Below the pieces are notes generated by a model. That model made no database searches, was not told where the DNA came from, and was given only the letters and a program-made list of their open reading frames with translations. A program made the position numbers and the translations under genes. Shown one piece after another: positions 1-8,121 of a stretch of DNA of 64,000 bases. Source of the DNA: an uncultured Coriobacteriaceae bacterium. Its GTDB lineage: Bacteria; Actinomycetota; Coriobacteriia; Coriobacteriales; Atopobiaceae. The stretch is taken from contig CACYTH010000007.1 of the NCBI GenBank assembly GCA_902777325.1, positions 62,001 to 126,000 on the forward strand, written 5' to 3'. The number at the start of each line of letters is the position of its first letter. Positions within the stretch are counted from its first letter, which is position 1.

Positions 1-27
1 GGCCTCGTCAAACATTGCGTTGCTCAT
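1..27 (-). CDS. 5' end of an unidentified gene, cut by the window edge
   Basis: Only the first nine codons are visible (M-S-N-A-M-F-D-E-A). The ATG at 27-25 follows a strong Shine-Dalgarno sequence, AGGAGGA, on the minus strand at 31-37, so this is a real translation start. The product cannot be identified from nine residues. The gene runs leftward out of the window, downstream of the GH25 muramidase gene that lies on the same strand. Confidence 0.6.
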
Positions 28-142
28 GGTTCCTCCTCTGTCGATCGTCCAATTGGTATCACTACGATTATTACGCCGATCCATCAGATTCCGTCTCACA
101 TGTTTGCGCAATCAAGGCAGGCGGACGCCGGGACCGCCGCCC

Positions 143-883
143 TCACACGAGCAGGTCGTCGACGGATACGCCCTCGGCCAGCACGTCGAGGTCCACGTGG
201 CCGGCCTCGTTTGCCGCGCCAGCCACCTCGCCCACGTCGCTGTACTGCCACACGGTCCAGCCGCCCTGCGGCCACTCCACCCACGCCGGCCACTTGCGAC
301 ACGCGACCCACAGGCCGCAATCGTCAAAGTATCCCCGCAGGTAGCGGTCGTAGATGTCGTTACCCGCGTAGATGAGCGGCTTTTGCCCGCACGCAGCCTC
401 GACGCCATCGACAAACGCCCTGAGCTCGCGGCGCACGTCCTCGGCCGTTGGCGGGTTCTGCTCCTTGTCGCCGTACCACTCCACGTCCACGGCCGGCCTG
501 AGCGTGCGGATGGCCGGGTCTGCCCAGCTCGCCTTTGCGGCTGCGACAAAGCTCGCGGCTTGGCCGGCGCCCGATGAGTCGAACGAGAAGAAGTGGTACG
601 CGCCCAGTGCGACATCGCTGCCCTTGGCCCGCGCACACGTTGCCGCAAACTGGCCGTCCACGTACGACGCGCCTTCCGTCGCCTTGGCGTAAACGAACTC
701 GATGCCCTCGCCCGAGAGCGCGTCAAAGTCGATCGCGCCCTGGTACTCGCTCACGTCCACGCCCCTCACGCCCGCGGGCGGAAAAATCTCGTTGGGACGG
801 ATGATCTTTGCCTTGACCCCCACGACCAGCGCCACAAACAGGGCCGTGACCACGGCCACGGCAGCCAACATGCGCCTCAGCAT
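143..883 (-). CDS. GH25-family muramidase, membrane-anchored or secreted
   Basis: The 246-residue product is a glycoside hydrolase family 25 enzyme (lysozyme/muramidase, cleaving peptidoglycan between MurNAc and GlcNAc). An N-terminal hydrophobic segment (about residues 5-24) acts as signal or membrane anchor. Family landmarks are GVDVSEYQG (about 41-49, with Asp43) and the catalytic DVE pair at Asp133/Glu135 within AVDVEWYGDK; the C-terminal WQYSDVG is also typical. The start at 883 was chosen because it gives a proper signal peptide and has a purine-rich GGGGG upstream; in-frame starts at 952 and 1027 add an unlikely leader. It could be an autolysin or an enzyme aimed at competitors; there are no binding repeats to tell which. 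Confidence 0.9.
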   Translation of the reverse strand: MLRRMLAAVAVVTALFVALVVGVKAKIIRPNEIFPPAGVRGVDVSEYQGAIDFDALSGEGIEFVYAKATEGASYVDGQFAATCARAKGSDVALGAYHFFSFDSSGAGQAASFVAAAKASWADPAIRTLRPAVDVEWYGDKEQNPPTAEDVRRELRAFVDGVEAACGQKPLIYAGNDIYDRYLRGYFDDCGLWVACRKWPAWVEWPQGGWTVWQYSDVGEVAGAANEAGHVDLDVLAEGVSVDDLLV

Positions 884-1034
884 CTGAAACCCCCAAGCCC
901 GAACGAACCGCGTGCGCACAGGCCCGTTGGACCCGCGCACGTCATGTCGCATCAATTGTAGCTGGTAGAGGCAGCAGTCTCCGCCCCAGCGGCCAACACC
1001 AGTTGCTGGTGCAGAGCTGCAGTGCACACTTCAG

Positions 1035-1151
1035 CTAGTTCGAGCCAAGACTTGAAGCTAGGCTGGCCCTAACCTGAATTGCCGCAAAAGCCGAGGAAAA
1101 GAAGGCGATATGACCGTCGAGGAGCTGTACGGCAAGGTGCTCGATGGTCAT
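1035..1151 (-). CDS. possible small ORF or gene remnant, 38 aa
   Basis: A 38-codon minus-strand frame starts at ATG 1151 behind a very good ribosome-binding site (GAGAGAGGAG, about seven bases before the ATG) and ends at TAG 1037-1035. The peptide begins MTIEHLAVQLLDGH and has a mildly hydrophobic middle. Nothing recognisable. The first 42 bases (1110-1151) form an imperfect palindrome, so the plus strand also reads MTVEELYGKVLDGH behind its own purine-rich site. This may be a decayed gene end. It is the only gene-like signal in the 465-base gap 884-1348. Confidence 0.3.
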   Translation of the reverse strand: MTIEHLAVQLLDGHIAFFSSAFAAIQVRASLASSLGSN

Positions 1152-1263
1152 GCGAGTTCTCCTCTCTCGGCATTGGCGCCTTCACGCCATTTACGTGCAT
1201 TGATACTCATTCCATCACGGGTTCGTCTCACGAGGCAGCCTGTGAGAGACAAGATGCGCACGT

Positions 1264-1292
1264 TTATTCTTCCACACCGAAGGTCATATAAA
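1264..1292 (+). promoter_or_regulatory. possible promoter for the 1349-1744 gene
   Basis: TATAAA at 1287-1292 is a good -10 element, with a weak -35 (TTATTC, 1264-1269) seventeen bases upstream. It sits 56 bases before the start codon of the small membrane protein. The -35 match is poor, so this is tentative. Confidence 0.3.
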
Positions 1293-1348
1293 ATGGGTGG
1301 CGCAGGCGGTGCTCCTGCCCATCAGCCCGAGGAGATACACACACGACT

Positions 1349-1744
1349 ATGAATACGGGAACGCGGATCCTCTGCGGTATTGTCGGCGGCTTGCTTGTCG
1401 CGATGGCGGCCATGCTGGTGTTCTTTGCAGCCAGCGTTGCCTTTGGCAGCTACTACGAAAACCCGGCAACGATACTCGGAGTCATACCCGGCCCGCTCTT
1501 CACGATGGGAAGGCATCTTGTTGCCCGCTGCTCTCGGGACTACGAGAGGCGGCCTTTGGTAGTCACCATCGGCGACTACCTTGGAGACACCCTGGTCGCC
1601 ATGGCCCTGATTTCTGCCCTGGATGGGGTTTGGGCGAGCGACGCTACGGCGTCAGACGGCGCAACAATGCTGCTGTTGGCCGGGGTTGCCGTCTACGTCT
1701 TCTCGCGTTACCTATCACGGTCCCGTCGCACATCCGGTGAGTAA
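1349..1744 (+). CDS. small hypothetical membrane protein
   Basis: This 131-residue protein is not recognised. It has a hydrophobic N-terminal segment (about residues 7-32), a second hydrophobic stretch around 70-85 and a third near 103-118, ending in a basic tail (SRYLSRSRRTSGE), so two or three membrane passes are likely. A GGAG at 1331-1334 precedes the ATG with a rather long spacer. It stands alone between the GH25 gene (opposite strand) and the SPFH cluster. Confidence 0.55.
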   Translation: MNTGTRILCGIVGGLLVAMAAMLVFFAASVAFGSYYENPATILGVIPGPLFTMGRHLVARCSRDYERRPLVVTIGDYLGDTLVAMALISALDGVWASDATASDGATMLLLAGVAVYVFSRYLSRSRRTSGE

Positions 1745-1841
1745 GCGCCAAACCCAGCCACCGTCGCAAGGTACGGTGAACAAAAGAGCCGATTGCGTCC
1801 CCGAGAGCTGACGCCTCGGGGCAACGCACGCTCGTGACCCG

Positions 1842-1870
1842 CTGACCCGTCAGCCGCACGGACGGGTCAG
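1842..1870. other. 10-bp perfect hairpin downstream of the small membrane protein gene
   Basis: CTGACCCGTC (1842-1851) pairs with GACGGGTCAG (1861-1870) across a nine-base loop, about 100 bases after the stop codon at 1744. No T-run follows on either strand, so it is only a possible factor-dependent or weak terminator. Confidence 0.4.
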
Positions 1871-1936
1871 CCACCATCTTCGATGTCCCCCGGCAGTTGA
1901 CCTAGCGCGCATCTCCCCCTGCAAGGATAAGCATGT

Positions 1937-1988
1937 GCCTCAAAGGGAACGTCTCCAGCAAAAGCGGAGCCTTCTCCCTTTGAGAGGC
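1937..1988. other. long hairpin in the leader of the SPFH gene
   Basis: GCCTCAAAGGGA (1937-1948) pairs with TCCCTTTGAGAGGC (1975-1988) with a two-base bulge. The 26-base loop can itself fold (CTCC...GGAG). It lies 95 bases upstream of the SPFH start codon, within the 338-base gap 1745-2082, and could be a leader structure or a terminator of the preceding unit. No consensus promoter was found by eye in the gap. Confidence 0.4.
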
Positions 1989-2082
1989 GACAAACTATGC
2001 GCCTCGCTCGTATTAGGGGCGTATGCAGATGCTGGCAAGGAGAAGGCGGGCCAGCCTTCTCCCCGCAGGGGGGAGCCGAACC

Positions 2083-3579
2083 ATGGCGATAATCGAGGTC
2101 ATCAAGTACGAGGGCGACAACACCGCGTTCATCTGGAAGCACCCGGCCGAGGACTTCAACACCTCCAGCCAGCTCATCGTCAACGAGTCTCAAGAGGCCA
2201 TCTTCTTCCGTGACGGTCAGGCTCTCGACACCTTCGGCCCGGGACGCCACACCCTAAAGACCGAGAACATCCCCTTCCTGAGAAAGATCATCAACCTGCC
2301 CACGGGCGGCGTGAGCGCCTTCCACTGCCAGGTCTACTTCATCAACAAAACGGTGCAGATGTCGCTGCCCTGGGGAACTGACACCAGGGTGCGCTTCATC
2401 GACCCGCTCACCGGAGTCCCCCTCGAGATAGGTGCGTCGGGCGAGATGAACCTCGCTGTCAGCAACTCGCGAAAGCTGCTGACCAAGCTGGTGGGAACCA
2501 CGAGCGGAATCGCCTGGGGTGACAGGGCAAGCTTCACCAAGTCGCTGCAGGACTCGTTCTGGCCTCTCGTCTCCTCCTCCATCAAGGCGCAGCTCTCCGT
2601 CTCCATCAAGGCGCGCAGCATAGACCTGCTTGAGGTAGACAGCCACCTCATGGAGCTCTCCGAGGAGCTCTGCGCGCGGATCCTCCCGGGCTTTGAGGAG
2701 TACGGCCTGACCATCCCACAGTTTTACGTGACGAACGTCTCCCTTCCCGAGGACGATCCCAACTTCAAGCGCATCCGCGACGTCCATACCGCCGAGTTCC
2801 AGAAGCACGTGGCGAAGGTCGAGGCTGAGGTCCGCCAGGCGCAGGCGTACGCCCAGAGGGACCTTGAGGTCACCGAAGCCCAGGTCGCAGCCGAGGTCAC
2901 TGCGGCGCAGCGCGAGGTCGTGCTCGAGCAGCAGACCACCGAGACCGAGGTCCGCAAGCGTGAGGCCGAGCGACAGGTGATCGACGCGCGGGCGGATGCC
3001 GATGCGCTCAGGACGGTAGGCGCGGCGGAGGCCGAGGTCATGCGCGCCCAGGGCTACACCAAGCAGGACCTGCTGAATGCCGAGGTGCAGAAGGCATATG
3101 CGCAGGGCCTGGGCAACATGGGCTCGAACGGCGGCGGTGGCGACAGCCTGTTTGGAGACATCCTTGGCCTGGGCGTCGGCCTCTCTGCGGCGAGTGCGCT
3201 CATGCCCCAGATGGGCGGCATGTTCCAAGGGCAAGGTCAGTCCCAGGGCCAGCCTACCGAGCCTCAGAGCACCGACCCCAACGCCAAGGCGGACAACACC
3301 GTGAGCAATCACGGCGCCGCGACCAACACGACGATACAGGCTCGCTGCCCCAGCTGTGGAGCATCGCTCCCAAAGGGCGCCAAGTTCTGCTTCGAGTGCG
3401 GCCAGAGGGTGGAGATGGCCGCGAGAGACAAGATCATATGCCCGAGCTGCGGAAATCCCACCCCTGCGGGCAAGTTCTGCATAGAGTGCGGCTCGCCGCT
3501 CGAGCGTCGCTGCCCGTCATGCGGAACGGCACTCCCGCTGCGGGGCAGCTTCTGCCCGGAGTGCGGAAAGCGGCTGTAG
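2083..3579 (+). CDS. SPFH (band 7) protein with three C-terminal zinc ribbons, YdjI-like
   Basis: The 498-residue product has an N-terminal SPFH domain of the virion-core-like type (about residues 1-230), a charged Ala/Glu/Arg-rich helical region (about 240-350) typical of SPFH oligomerisation, a Gly/Gln-rich linker, then three double-CxxC zinc ribbons (CPSCG...CFECG, CPSCG...CIECG, CPSCG...CPECG). In Bacillus subtilis the related YdjI works with PspA in membrane stress. Translation starts at ATG 2083 behind GGGGGGAG; an in-frame ATG at 2023 lacks a comparable site. It is followed after 30 bases by a four-helix membrane protein and then a TIR protein, suggesting a membrane-associated complex. 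It has no transmembrane anchor of its own. Confidence 0.88.
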   Translation: MAIIEVIKYEGDNTAFIWKHPAEDFNTSSQLIVNESQEAIFFRDGQALDTFGPGRHTLKTENIPFLRKIINLPTGGVSAFHCQVYFINKTVQMSLPWGTDTRVRFIDPLTGVPLEIGASGEMNLAVSNSRKLLTKLVGTTSGIAWGDRASFTKSLQDSFWPLVSSSIKAQLSVSIKARSIDLLEVDSHLMELSEELCARILPGFEEYGLTIPQFYVTNVSLPEDDPNFKRIRDVHTAEFQKHVAKVEAEVRQAQAYAQRDLEVTEAQVAAEVTAAQREVVLEQQTTETEVRKREAERQVIDARADADALRTVGAAEAEVMRAQGYTKQDLLNAEVQKAYAQGLGNMGSNGGGGDSLFGDILGLGVGLSAASALMPQMGGMFQGQGQSQGQPTEPQSTDPNAKADNTVSNHGAATNTTIQARCPSCGASLPKGAKFCFECGQRVEMAARDKIICPSCGNPTPAGKFCIECGSPLERRCPSCGTALPLRGSFCPECGKRL

Positions 3580-3609
3580 GACAGAGGGATCGAAAAGGAG
3601 GCACAGACC

Positions 3610-4311
3610 ATGAACAAGCAGCAGAAGACCTTCCTCGGCATCTGGTTTGTCATGTTCGCCCTTTACATCGTGGTCGCCCTCGCCCTCAAAGGGCGCTGGC
3701 TCGGCCTGTTTGAGTCGACGGACCTGACCGTCACGTTCGCCCTTGGAGCCACGGCGCTCGTCGTGCTGCTCGTCTGCGACATGCTTGCGTTGGGACGCAC
3801 GGGCGAGAAGGGACTGTTTCTCGGCATGCCCCTTCTCGTGTACAGCTACGGCTTCACGACAGCCGTCGCAGGCATGGCGCTGCGCTTTATCAGTCTCCCC
3901 CACGTCCCGTTGTGGGCCGTGGTCATCTCGTACTGCACCATGATGGCGGGCGGCATCGCGGCATCCGTTGGCGCGCATGCGTCAGCCAGCTACATAGACG
4001 AGACGGACACAGAGCTGGCGGAAGCGACGCAGGCCATGCGAGCGCTGATCGCACGGGCGAGCACGCTGGAGGCACAGACGGGAAAGGGGCCAGCACGGAA
4101 GTCGGTCCATGCCGTTGCCGAGGCGATCCGATTCTCCGACCCCGTGAGCAGTGCAGCCACCGCGGGGATGGAGGCCAACGTCCAGCAGGGCTTCGAGCGC
4201 TTCCGGCAGGCGGTGCTCGACGGCGCCGATTCGCAAGTGCTCGATGAAGCAGCGGCGGAACTCTTGGCTCTGATTGCCGAGCGCAACGAGCTCTGCAGGC
4301 TGAGCAAGTAG
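3610..4311 (+). CDS. four-helix membrane protein with cytoplasmic helical tail
   Basis: The 233-residue product is not assigned to a known family. Four hydrophobic segments are clear at about residues 8-26, 40-60, 70-92 and 98-120, followed by a soluble, Ala/Glu-rich helical C-terminal half (about 125-233). An AAAAGGAGG ribosome-binding site precedes the ATG. It lies 30 bases after the SPFH gene and upstream of the TIR gene on the same strand, so it probably forms the membrane partner of that cluster. A hairpin (4321-4350) separates it from the TIR gene. Confidence 0.75.
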   Translation: MNKQQKTFLGIWFVMFALYIVVALALKGRWLGLFESTDLTVTFALGATALVVLLVCDMLALGRTGEKGLFLGMPLLVYSYGFTTAVAGMALRFISLPHVPLWAVVISYCTMMAGGIAASVGAHASASYIDETDTELAEATQAMRALIARASTLEAQTGKGPARKSVHAVAEAIRFSDPVSSAATAGMEANVQQGFERFRQAVLDGADSQVLDEAAAELLALIAERNELCRLSK

Positions 4312-4320
4312 GACACCAGG

Positions 4321-4350
4321 GCCCTGCCTGCGAGTATGCGCAGGCAGGGC
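4321..4350. other. 12-bp perfect hairpin between the membrane protein and TIR genes
   Basis: GCCCTGCCTGCG (4321-4332) pairs perfectly with CGCAGGCAGGGC (4339-4350) around a six-base loop. No T-run follows, so full termination is unlikely. It could lower read-through into the TIR gene or protect the 3' end of the upstream transcript. Confidence 0.5.
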
Positions 4351-4389
4351 ATCACGATGCGGTGGTTGCGCCGCAGAGAGGAGGGCCGC

Positions 4390-6825
4390 ATGGCCGTCTA
4401 CAAGTGCAAGATGTGCGGGGCATCGCTTGAAGCCCCGGAAGGTGCGACGACCGCTACGTGTGGCTACTGCCGGACCGAACAGACGCTCCCGAAGGCGAAC
4501 GACGACAGGCGCGCGAACCTCTACGACAGGGCGGGCCATTTCCGCCGCGCCAACGAGTACGACAAGGCGATGCGGCTCTACGAGCAGGTGCTTGCTGACG
4601 ATCCCACGGATGCGGAGGCGTACTGGTCGGTCGTGCTGTGCCGCTACGGCATCGAGTACGTAGAGGACCCCGCGACAAGAAGGCGTGTTCCCACCGTGAA
4701 CCGCATGCAGACGTCGAGTATTCTCGCCGATCCGGACTACCGGCAGGCCCTCGAGTACGCGGACCTCGCCCAGAAGGGAATCTACGAGCGCGAGGCGCGC
4801 GCCATCTCCTCCATCCAGGAAGGCATTTCCGAGGTCGCCGCCAAGGAGGAGCCTTACGACGTCTTCATCTGCTACAAGGAGACCGACGATCAGGGTCGCC
4901 GAACGCGCGACAGCGTGCTTGCCACCGAGCTCTACAACGAGCTCACCCGGGAGGGATTCCGCGTGTTCTTCAGCCGCGTCACGCTGGAGGACAAGCTGGG
5001 AACCGCCTACGAGCCCTATATTTTCGCGGCGCTCAACAGCGCCAAGGCCATGGTCGTCCTCGGCACCCAGCCCGGGCACTTCAACGCGGCCTGGGTGCGC
5101 AACGAGTGGGCCCGCTACCTCGCGCTCATCCGCGGCGGGGCACGCAAGACGCTCATCCCCGCCTATCGCGACATGGATCCCTATGACCTGCCCGAGGAGT
5201 TCGCGCATCTGCAGGCCCAGGACATGTCCAAGCTGGGCTTTATGCAAGATCTTGTCCGCGGCATCAGGAAGATCGTACAGGCCGGGTCGGGTGACGCCTC
5301 CAGCTCGACGCCGAAGAAGGGAGACGGTGAGAATACCGACAGGCGGAGCGGTGCCAATGCCGAGGCTCTTCTCGAGCGCACGAAGATGGCGCTCGAGGAC
5401 GGCGAGTGGGAGCACGCGGAGGCCTTCTGCGAGCGGATCCTCGATTCCGATGCCCGCAACGCAACAGCCTACCTCTACAAGCTGATGTCCGCGCTAAAGG
5501 TCCGTCAGCCCGAGGATTTGGGTGGGCTGACAAGCCCCTTTGGAGACAGGCCCGACTACCAGAAGGCCATCCGCTTCGGTGACGACGAAATGCGCTCCAT
5601 GCTCGAGCAGGCGCTCGAAGAGGCTGGCCAGACGGCGCAGAAGAGCGAGCTCTACGACGAGGCGACGACCGCCGCGAAGGCAGCCTCCTCGGCGGAGGAG
5701 TTCGAGGCCGCGGCCCAGATGTTCGACCGTCTGGGAGGCTACCGTGATTCGGCCTCGAAGGCGAAGGACGTCCGCAACGAGTGGCAACGTATCGAGGCGG
5801 TGGCCGAAGACATCGTGTCGAGATATGGCGCGAATGGCGACCGGACGTACAAGACCGAGTTGGAAAGGCTGCACGAACGCAAGAAGCAGCTGCTGGAAGA
5901 GAAGGCTTCTGCGCCAATTCTTCTCAAGCAGGCTTCGGAAGCCCGGCATGCGCTGGACATCCTCGAGCAGCAGCTCGATCAGCTCCGTGCCGAGCGCAAC
6001 AAGCTCGGCATCTTCGCCTTCGACAAGAGGCGTGCGGCTGACAGGAGGATATCCCTGGATGAGCGGCGTCTGAGCGAGTTCCGTTCCTCCTCGCAACAGA
6101 CTCTGGACCTAGCGCGAAGAGTGCGCGACAGCTCGGTCATCGATGCGGACCTCACGGAGTGCGAGCGCATGATCGAGGTTGAGAAGGAAGCGGAGCAAAG
6201 CCGCATCGCTGCCGACGTCAGGGCAGCACGACACACCAAGGCCGACCTCGACGACCCACGGGTGCTGGCGCAGCTCAGGAGGGCACACCCGGAGGAAACG
6301 GCACTGTTGGGCATCTTGGGCATCGGGGATGCGTGGCAGTTCGGGCACTGGGGCGGCGAGCCCATCTCTTGGCGCACGATCGCGCGAGAGGGAAAGAGGA
6401 TTCTTGCCATCACGGACAGGGTTATCGATTTCAGGCAATTCAATACAGCCAATACACCCACCCACGGCAACGATTGGTATAGCTGCGATCTGAAGCACTG
6501 GCTCGAGGGAGAGTTCGAGCGTGGCGCCTTCGACGGGGACGAGAAGGCCAGGCTCGAATCCCACCCCTTCTGCCTGAGCATCGAGGAGGCAGAAAAGTAC
6601 TTCGAGGACGATGAGGACCGAGCATGCGGACCGTCCACGCTCGTGGTGAAGAGGAACGTGTGGATAAGCGATGCCGGCACGATCAGCTGGTGGCTCCGCT
6701 CGCCCACGGGGTACTCAGGCAATTGCGTGGCTTGCGTGAGTGACGGCGGCGGCATCGTATCCGTCGGCAACAACCGATATGAGTTTTGCAACGGCGTACG
6801 TCCCGCCCTGTGGCTGACACTGTAG
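4390..6825 (+). CDS. zinc-ribbon / TPR / TIR / coiled-coil protein with C-terminal DUF6273 domain
   Basis: The 811-residue product has an N-terminal zinc ribbon (Cys6, Cys9, Cys24, Cys27), a TPR-like helical region (about 40-130), a TIR domain (about 154-260: YDVFICYKE, FFSRVTLEDK, Glu208 in YEPYIFAALNSAK), further TPR-like helices (about 325-480), a coiled coil (about 500-630) and a C-terminal DUF6273-type domain (about 638-811) with SWWLRSP and NGVRPALWL. Glu208 lies where bacterial TIR NADases carry their catalytic glutamate, so NAD cleavage or signalling is possible but unproven. The start at 4390 follows GAGAGGAGG. It is the third gene of the SPFH cluster. The zinc-ribbon/TPR/TIR arrangement recurs in gut anaerobes; the role is unknown. 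Confidence 0.88.
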   Translation: MAVYKCKMCGASLEAPEGATTATCGYCRTEQTLPKANDDRRANLYDRAGHFRRANEYDKAMRLYEQVLADDPTDAEAYWSVVLCRYGIEYVEDPATRRRVPTVNRMQTSSILADPDYRQALEYADLAQKGIYEREARAISSIQEGISEVAAKEEPYDVFICYKETDDQGRRTRDSVLATELYNELTREGFRVFFSRVTLEDKLGTAYEPYIFAALNSAKAMVVLGTQPGHFNAAWVRNEWARYLALIRGGARKTLIPAYRDMDPYDLPEEFAHLQAQDMSKLGFMQDLVRGIRKIVQAGSGDASSSTPKKGDGENTDRRSGANAEALLERTKMALEDGEWEHAEAFCERILDSDARNATAYLYKLMSALKVRQPEDLGGLTSPFGDRPDYQKAIRFGDDEMRSMLEQALEEAGQTAQKSELYDEATTAAKAASSAEEFEAAAQMFDRLGGYRDSASKAKDVRNEWQRIEAVAEDIVSRYGANGDRTYKTELERLHERKKQLLEEKASAPILLKQASEARHALDILEQQLDQLRAERNKLGIFAFDKRRAADRRISLDERRLSEFRSSSQQTLDLARRVRDSSVIDADLTECERMIEVEKEAEQSRIAADVRAARHTKADLDDPRVLAQLRRAHPEETALLGILGIGDAWQFGHWGGEPISWRTIAREGKRILAITDRVIDFRQFNTANTPTHGNDWYSCDLKHWLEGEFERGAFDGDEKARLESHPFCLSIEEAEKYFEDDEDRACGPSTLVVKRNVWISDAGTISWWLRSPTGYSGNCVACVSDGGGIVSVGNNRYEFCNGVRPALWLTL

Positions 6826-7068
6826 CTTGGGGGCTGAGAAGCACTGAGACGACGTCCATCATCCTTGGCGAGAGGTTCGCGTTCCGCAGTTCAAGGGACG
6901 ACTCGCTGACACTTACACGCGTAAACCGTGCGTCCAAGAGGCAGCGAGGGAGGATGGCGAGGATGAGCACGAGCGCGCTTTGCCGACGGGCAATTAATGT
7001 CTTGTGCCGGTGGCAAAATACTCATGATAGGTTCGTCCGTTCACCGGCAACGATATTTGGAGTGTCTG

Positions 7069-7239
7069 ATGATGTACTTGTGGGTCATTTACGTGGTTAC
7101 TGCCAGCCTTGTGTACGCAAGCTGCAACGATGTCCTGTTCTCGATTGTCGCTGCCATGTTTCTTCTCCTTTTGCTCTGGCCTTTGGCCTTACCGTTGATG
7201 TTCATCGGTGAAGTATTCAAGGCGGTAACCAAGAAGTAA
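7069..7239 (+). CDS. small membrane protein, 56 aa
   Basis: The frame starts at ATG 7069 with TTGGAG seven bases upstream (7057-7062) and gives a 56-residue peptide that is almost entirely two hydrophobic helices (about residues 3-20 and 24-46), ending in a charged VFKAVTKK tail. A longer in-frame start at 6997 has no convincing ribosome-binding site. No family is recognised. It lies about 240 bases downstream of the TIR gene on the same strand, in otherwise sparse DNA. Confidence 0.5.
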   Translation: MMYLWVIYVVTASLVYASCNDVLFSIVAAMFLLLLLWPLALPLMFIGEVFKAVTKK

Positions 7240-7287
7240 GTGAGTGTCGCGACGCCTTCGAGGCAGTGGCGTCGCTCAGGAACAAGT

Positions 7288-7383
7288 ATGGCCTATAAGG
7301 TTGTCGTCTCAGACCCCGCAAACAACGACCTCGACGGACTAGGAACCGCACAAGCAAGGCTAATAGAAACGCTCCATAGGTAA
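7288..7383 (+). pseudogene. remnant of a RelE/ParE-type toxin gene
   Basis: ATG 7288 to TAA 7383 encodes 31 residues that begin MAYKVVVSDPANNDLDGL, the usual start of RelE/ParE-family toxins (strand 1, then the first helix). It then passes to RLIETLHR, which resembles the end of the second helix of that family. The middle and the catalytic C-terminal half are missing and no antitoxin gene is adjacent. It looks like an internally deleted, truncated remnant. The similarity rests on a short motif only. Confidence 0.35.
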
Positions 7384-7404
7384 AAAATGGTTTGATTGAT
7401 TAGA

Positions 7405-7440
7405 GTTCACGGCTGCATCTGAACTGACACAGCCGTGAAC
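7405..7440. other. 11-bp perfect inverted repeat
   Basis: GTTCACGGCTG (7405-7415) and CAGCCGTGAAC (7430-7440) are perfectly complementary with a 14-base loop. It lies between the toxin remnant and the minus-strand PH-domain gene and may act as a terminator for the plus strand, although no strong T-run follows. Confidence 0.4.
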
Positions 7441-7463
7441 AATCATTAAGGCATGCTAGACAT

Positions 7464-7497
7464 AAAAAAACCGTTCTGAAAGCGAAGCTAGAGAACG
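7464..7497 (-). terminator. terminator overlapping the stop codon of the PH-domain gene
   Basis: On the minus strand CGTTCT (7497-7492) pairs with AGAACG (7477-7472), with an inner AGC/GCT pairing, followed at once by seven T residues. The stop codon TAG of the PH-domain gene lies inside the hairpin, so the terminator starts within the coding sequence. Confidence 0.75.
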
Positions 7498-7877
7498 TAC
7501 CCGGAGATAAGCGCGCTGATCTTACGGATGTCTACGTTGGAGCGGAAGTCGAACTGAAGGCGAGCTCCGTTGCTGAATGCGAGCATGAGCTCGCTGTCGA
7601 TGTCGAGAACTCCGGCCGTCTCGATGCCGAAGAACTGCACCTTCGAATAGGGGTAGCTGAAGTATGACGTCTTCTTGCCCGTGATGCCTTGGACGTTCAC
7701 CACAAAGACGCGCTTGTTGGTGAAGATGACCTGGTCGCGCACCGTCTGAAAGGCAGCGACCACCGCCTCGCCATCCACAAGCAAAGACGGAATCTCGCCA
7801 CGCACCTCGCTAGTCTTTATCGCCTTGAGATTCGCGAAGTTGGCATCCATGACGATGCCGCTCGATACTGCTGCCAT
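7488..7877 (-). CDS. bacterial PH-domain protein
   Basis: The 129-residue product matches the bacterial pleckstrin-homology (bPH_1) family: a compact beta-rich domain with LLVDGEAVVAAFQTVRDQVIFTNKR-like strands (about residues 32-60) and a terminal helix (DIRKISALISGYVL). Members are usually single-domain cytoplasmic proteins of unknown function that form oligomeric rings. AAAGG precedes the ATG at 7877. The gene is monocistronic, with its own terminator overlapping the stop codon. Confidence 0.8.
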   Translation of the reverse strand: MAAVSSGIVMDANFANLKAIKTSEVRGEIPSLLVDGEAVVAAFQTVRDQVIFTNKRVFVVNVQGITGKKTSYFSYPYSKVQFFGIETAGVLDIDSELMLAFSNGARLQFDFRSNVDIRKISALISGYVL

Positions 7878-8121
7878 TTTGCAACCTTTCTATGCCTCTG
7901 ATTAGTACCCTACTTCTGCACAATCAGTTGGATGTGACCGTCCTCGAACTCGTTCGGACGCGAGGGTGAATCCTAGCACAGCGCAAGACTCGTTTGTTCA
8001 GCTTGCAGCTGAGCTCTATTCAAGAGAACGGAGACATTGGACGGGCAATCACGTAGCGCTATCCCACAAGGCACTAGAAATCGGAACCCATGCCGCAACT
8101 CTACTGATGCGCCGTGTACCT

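Noticed and set aside
4390..6825. Diversity-generating retroelement target
   Set aside because: The C-terminal fold would fit, but no reverse transcriptase, template repeat or accessory gene is seen in the window.
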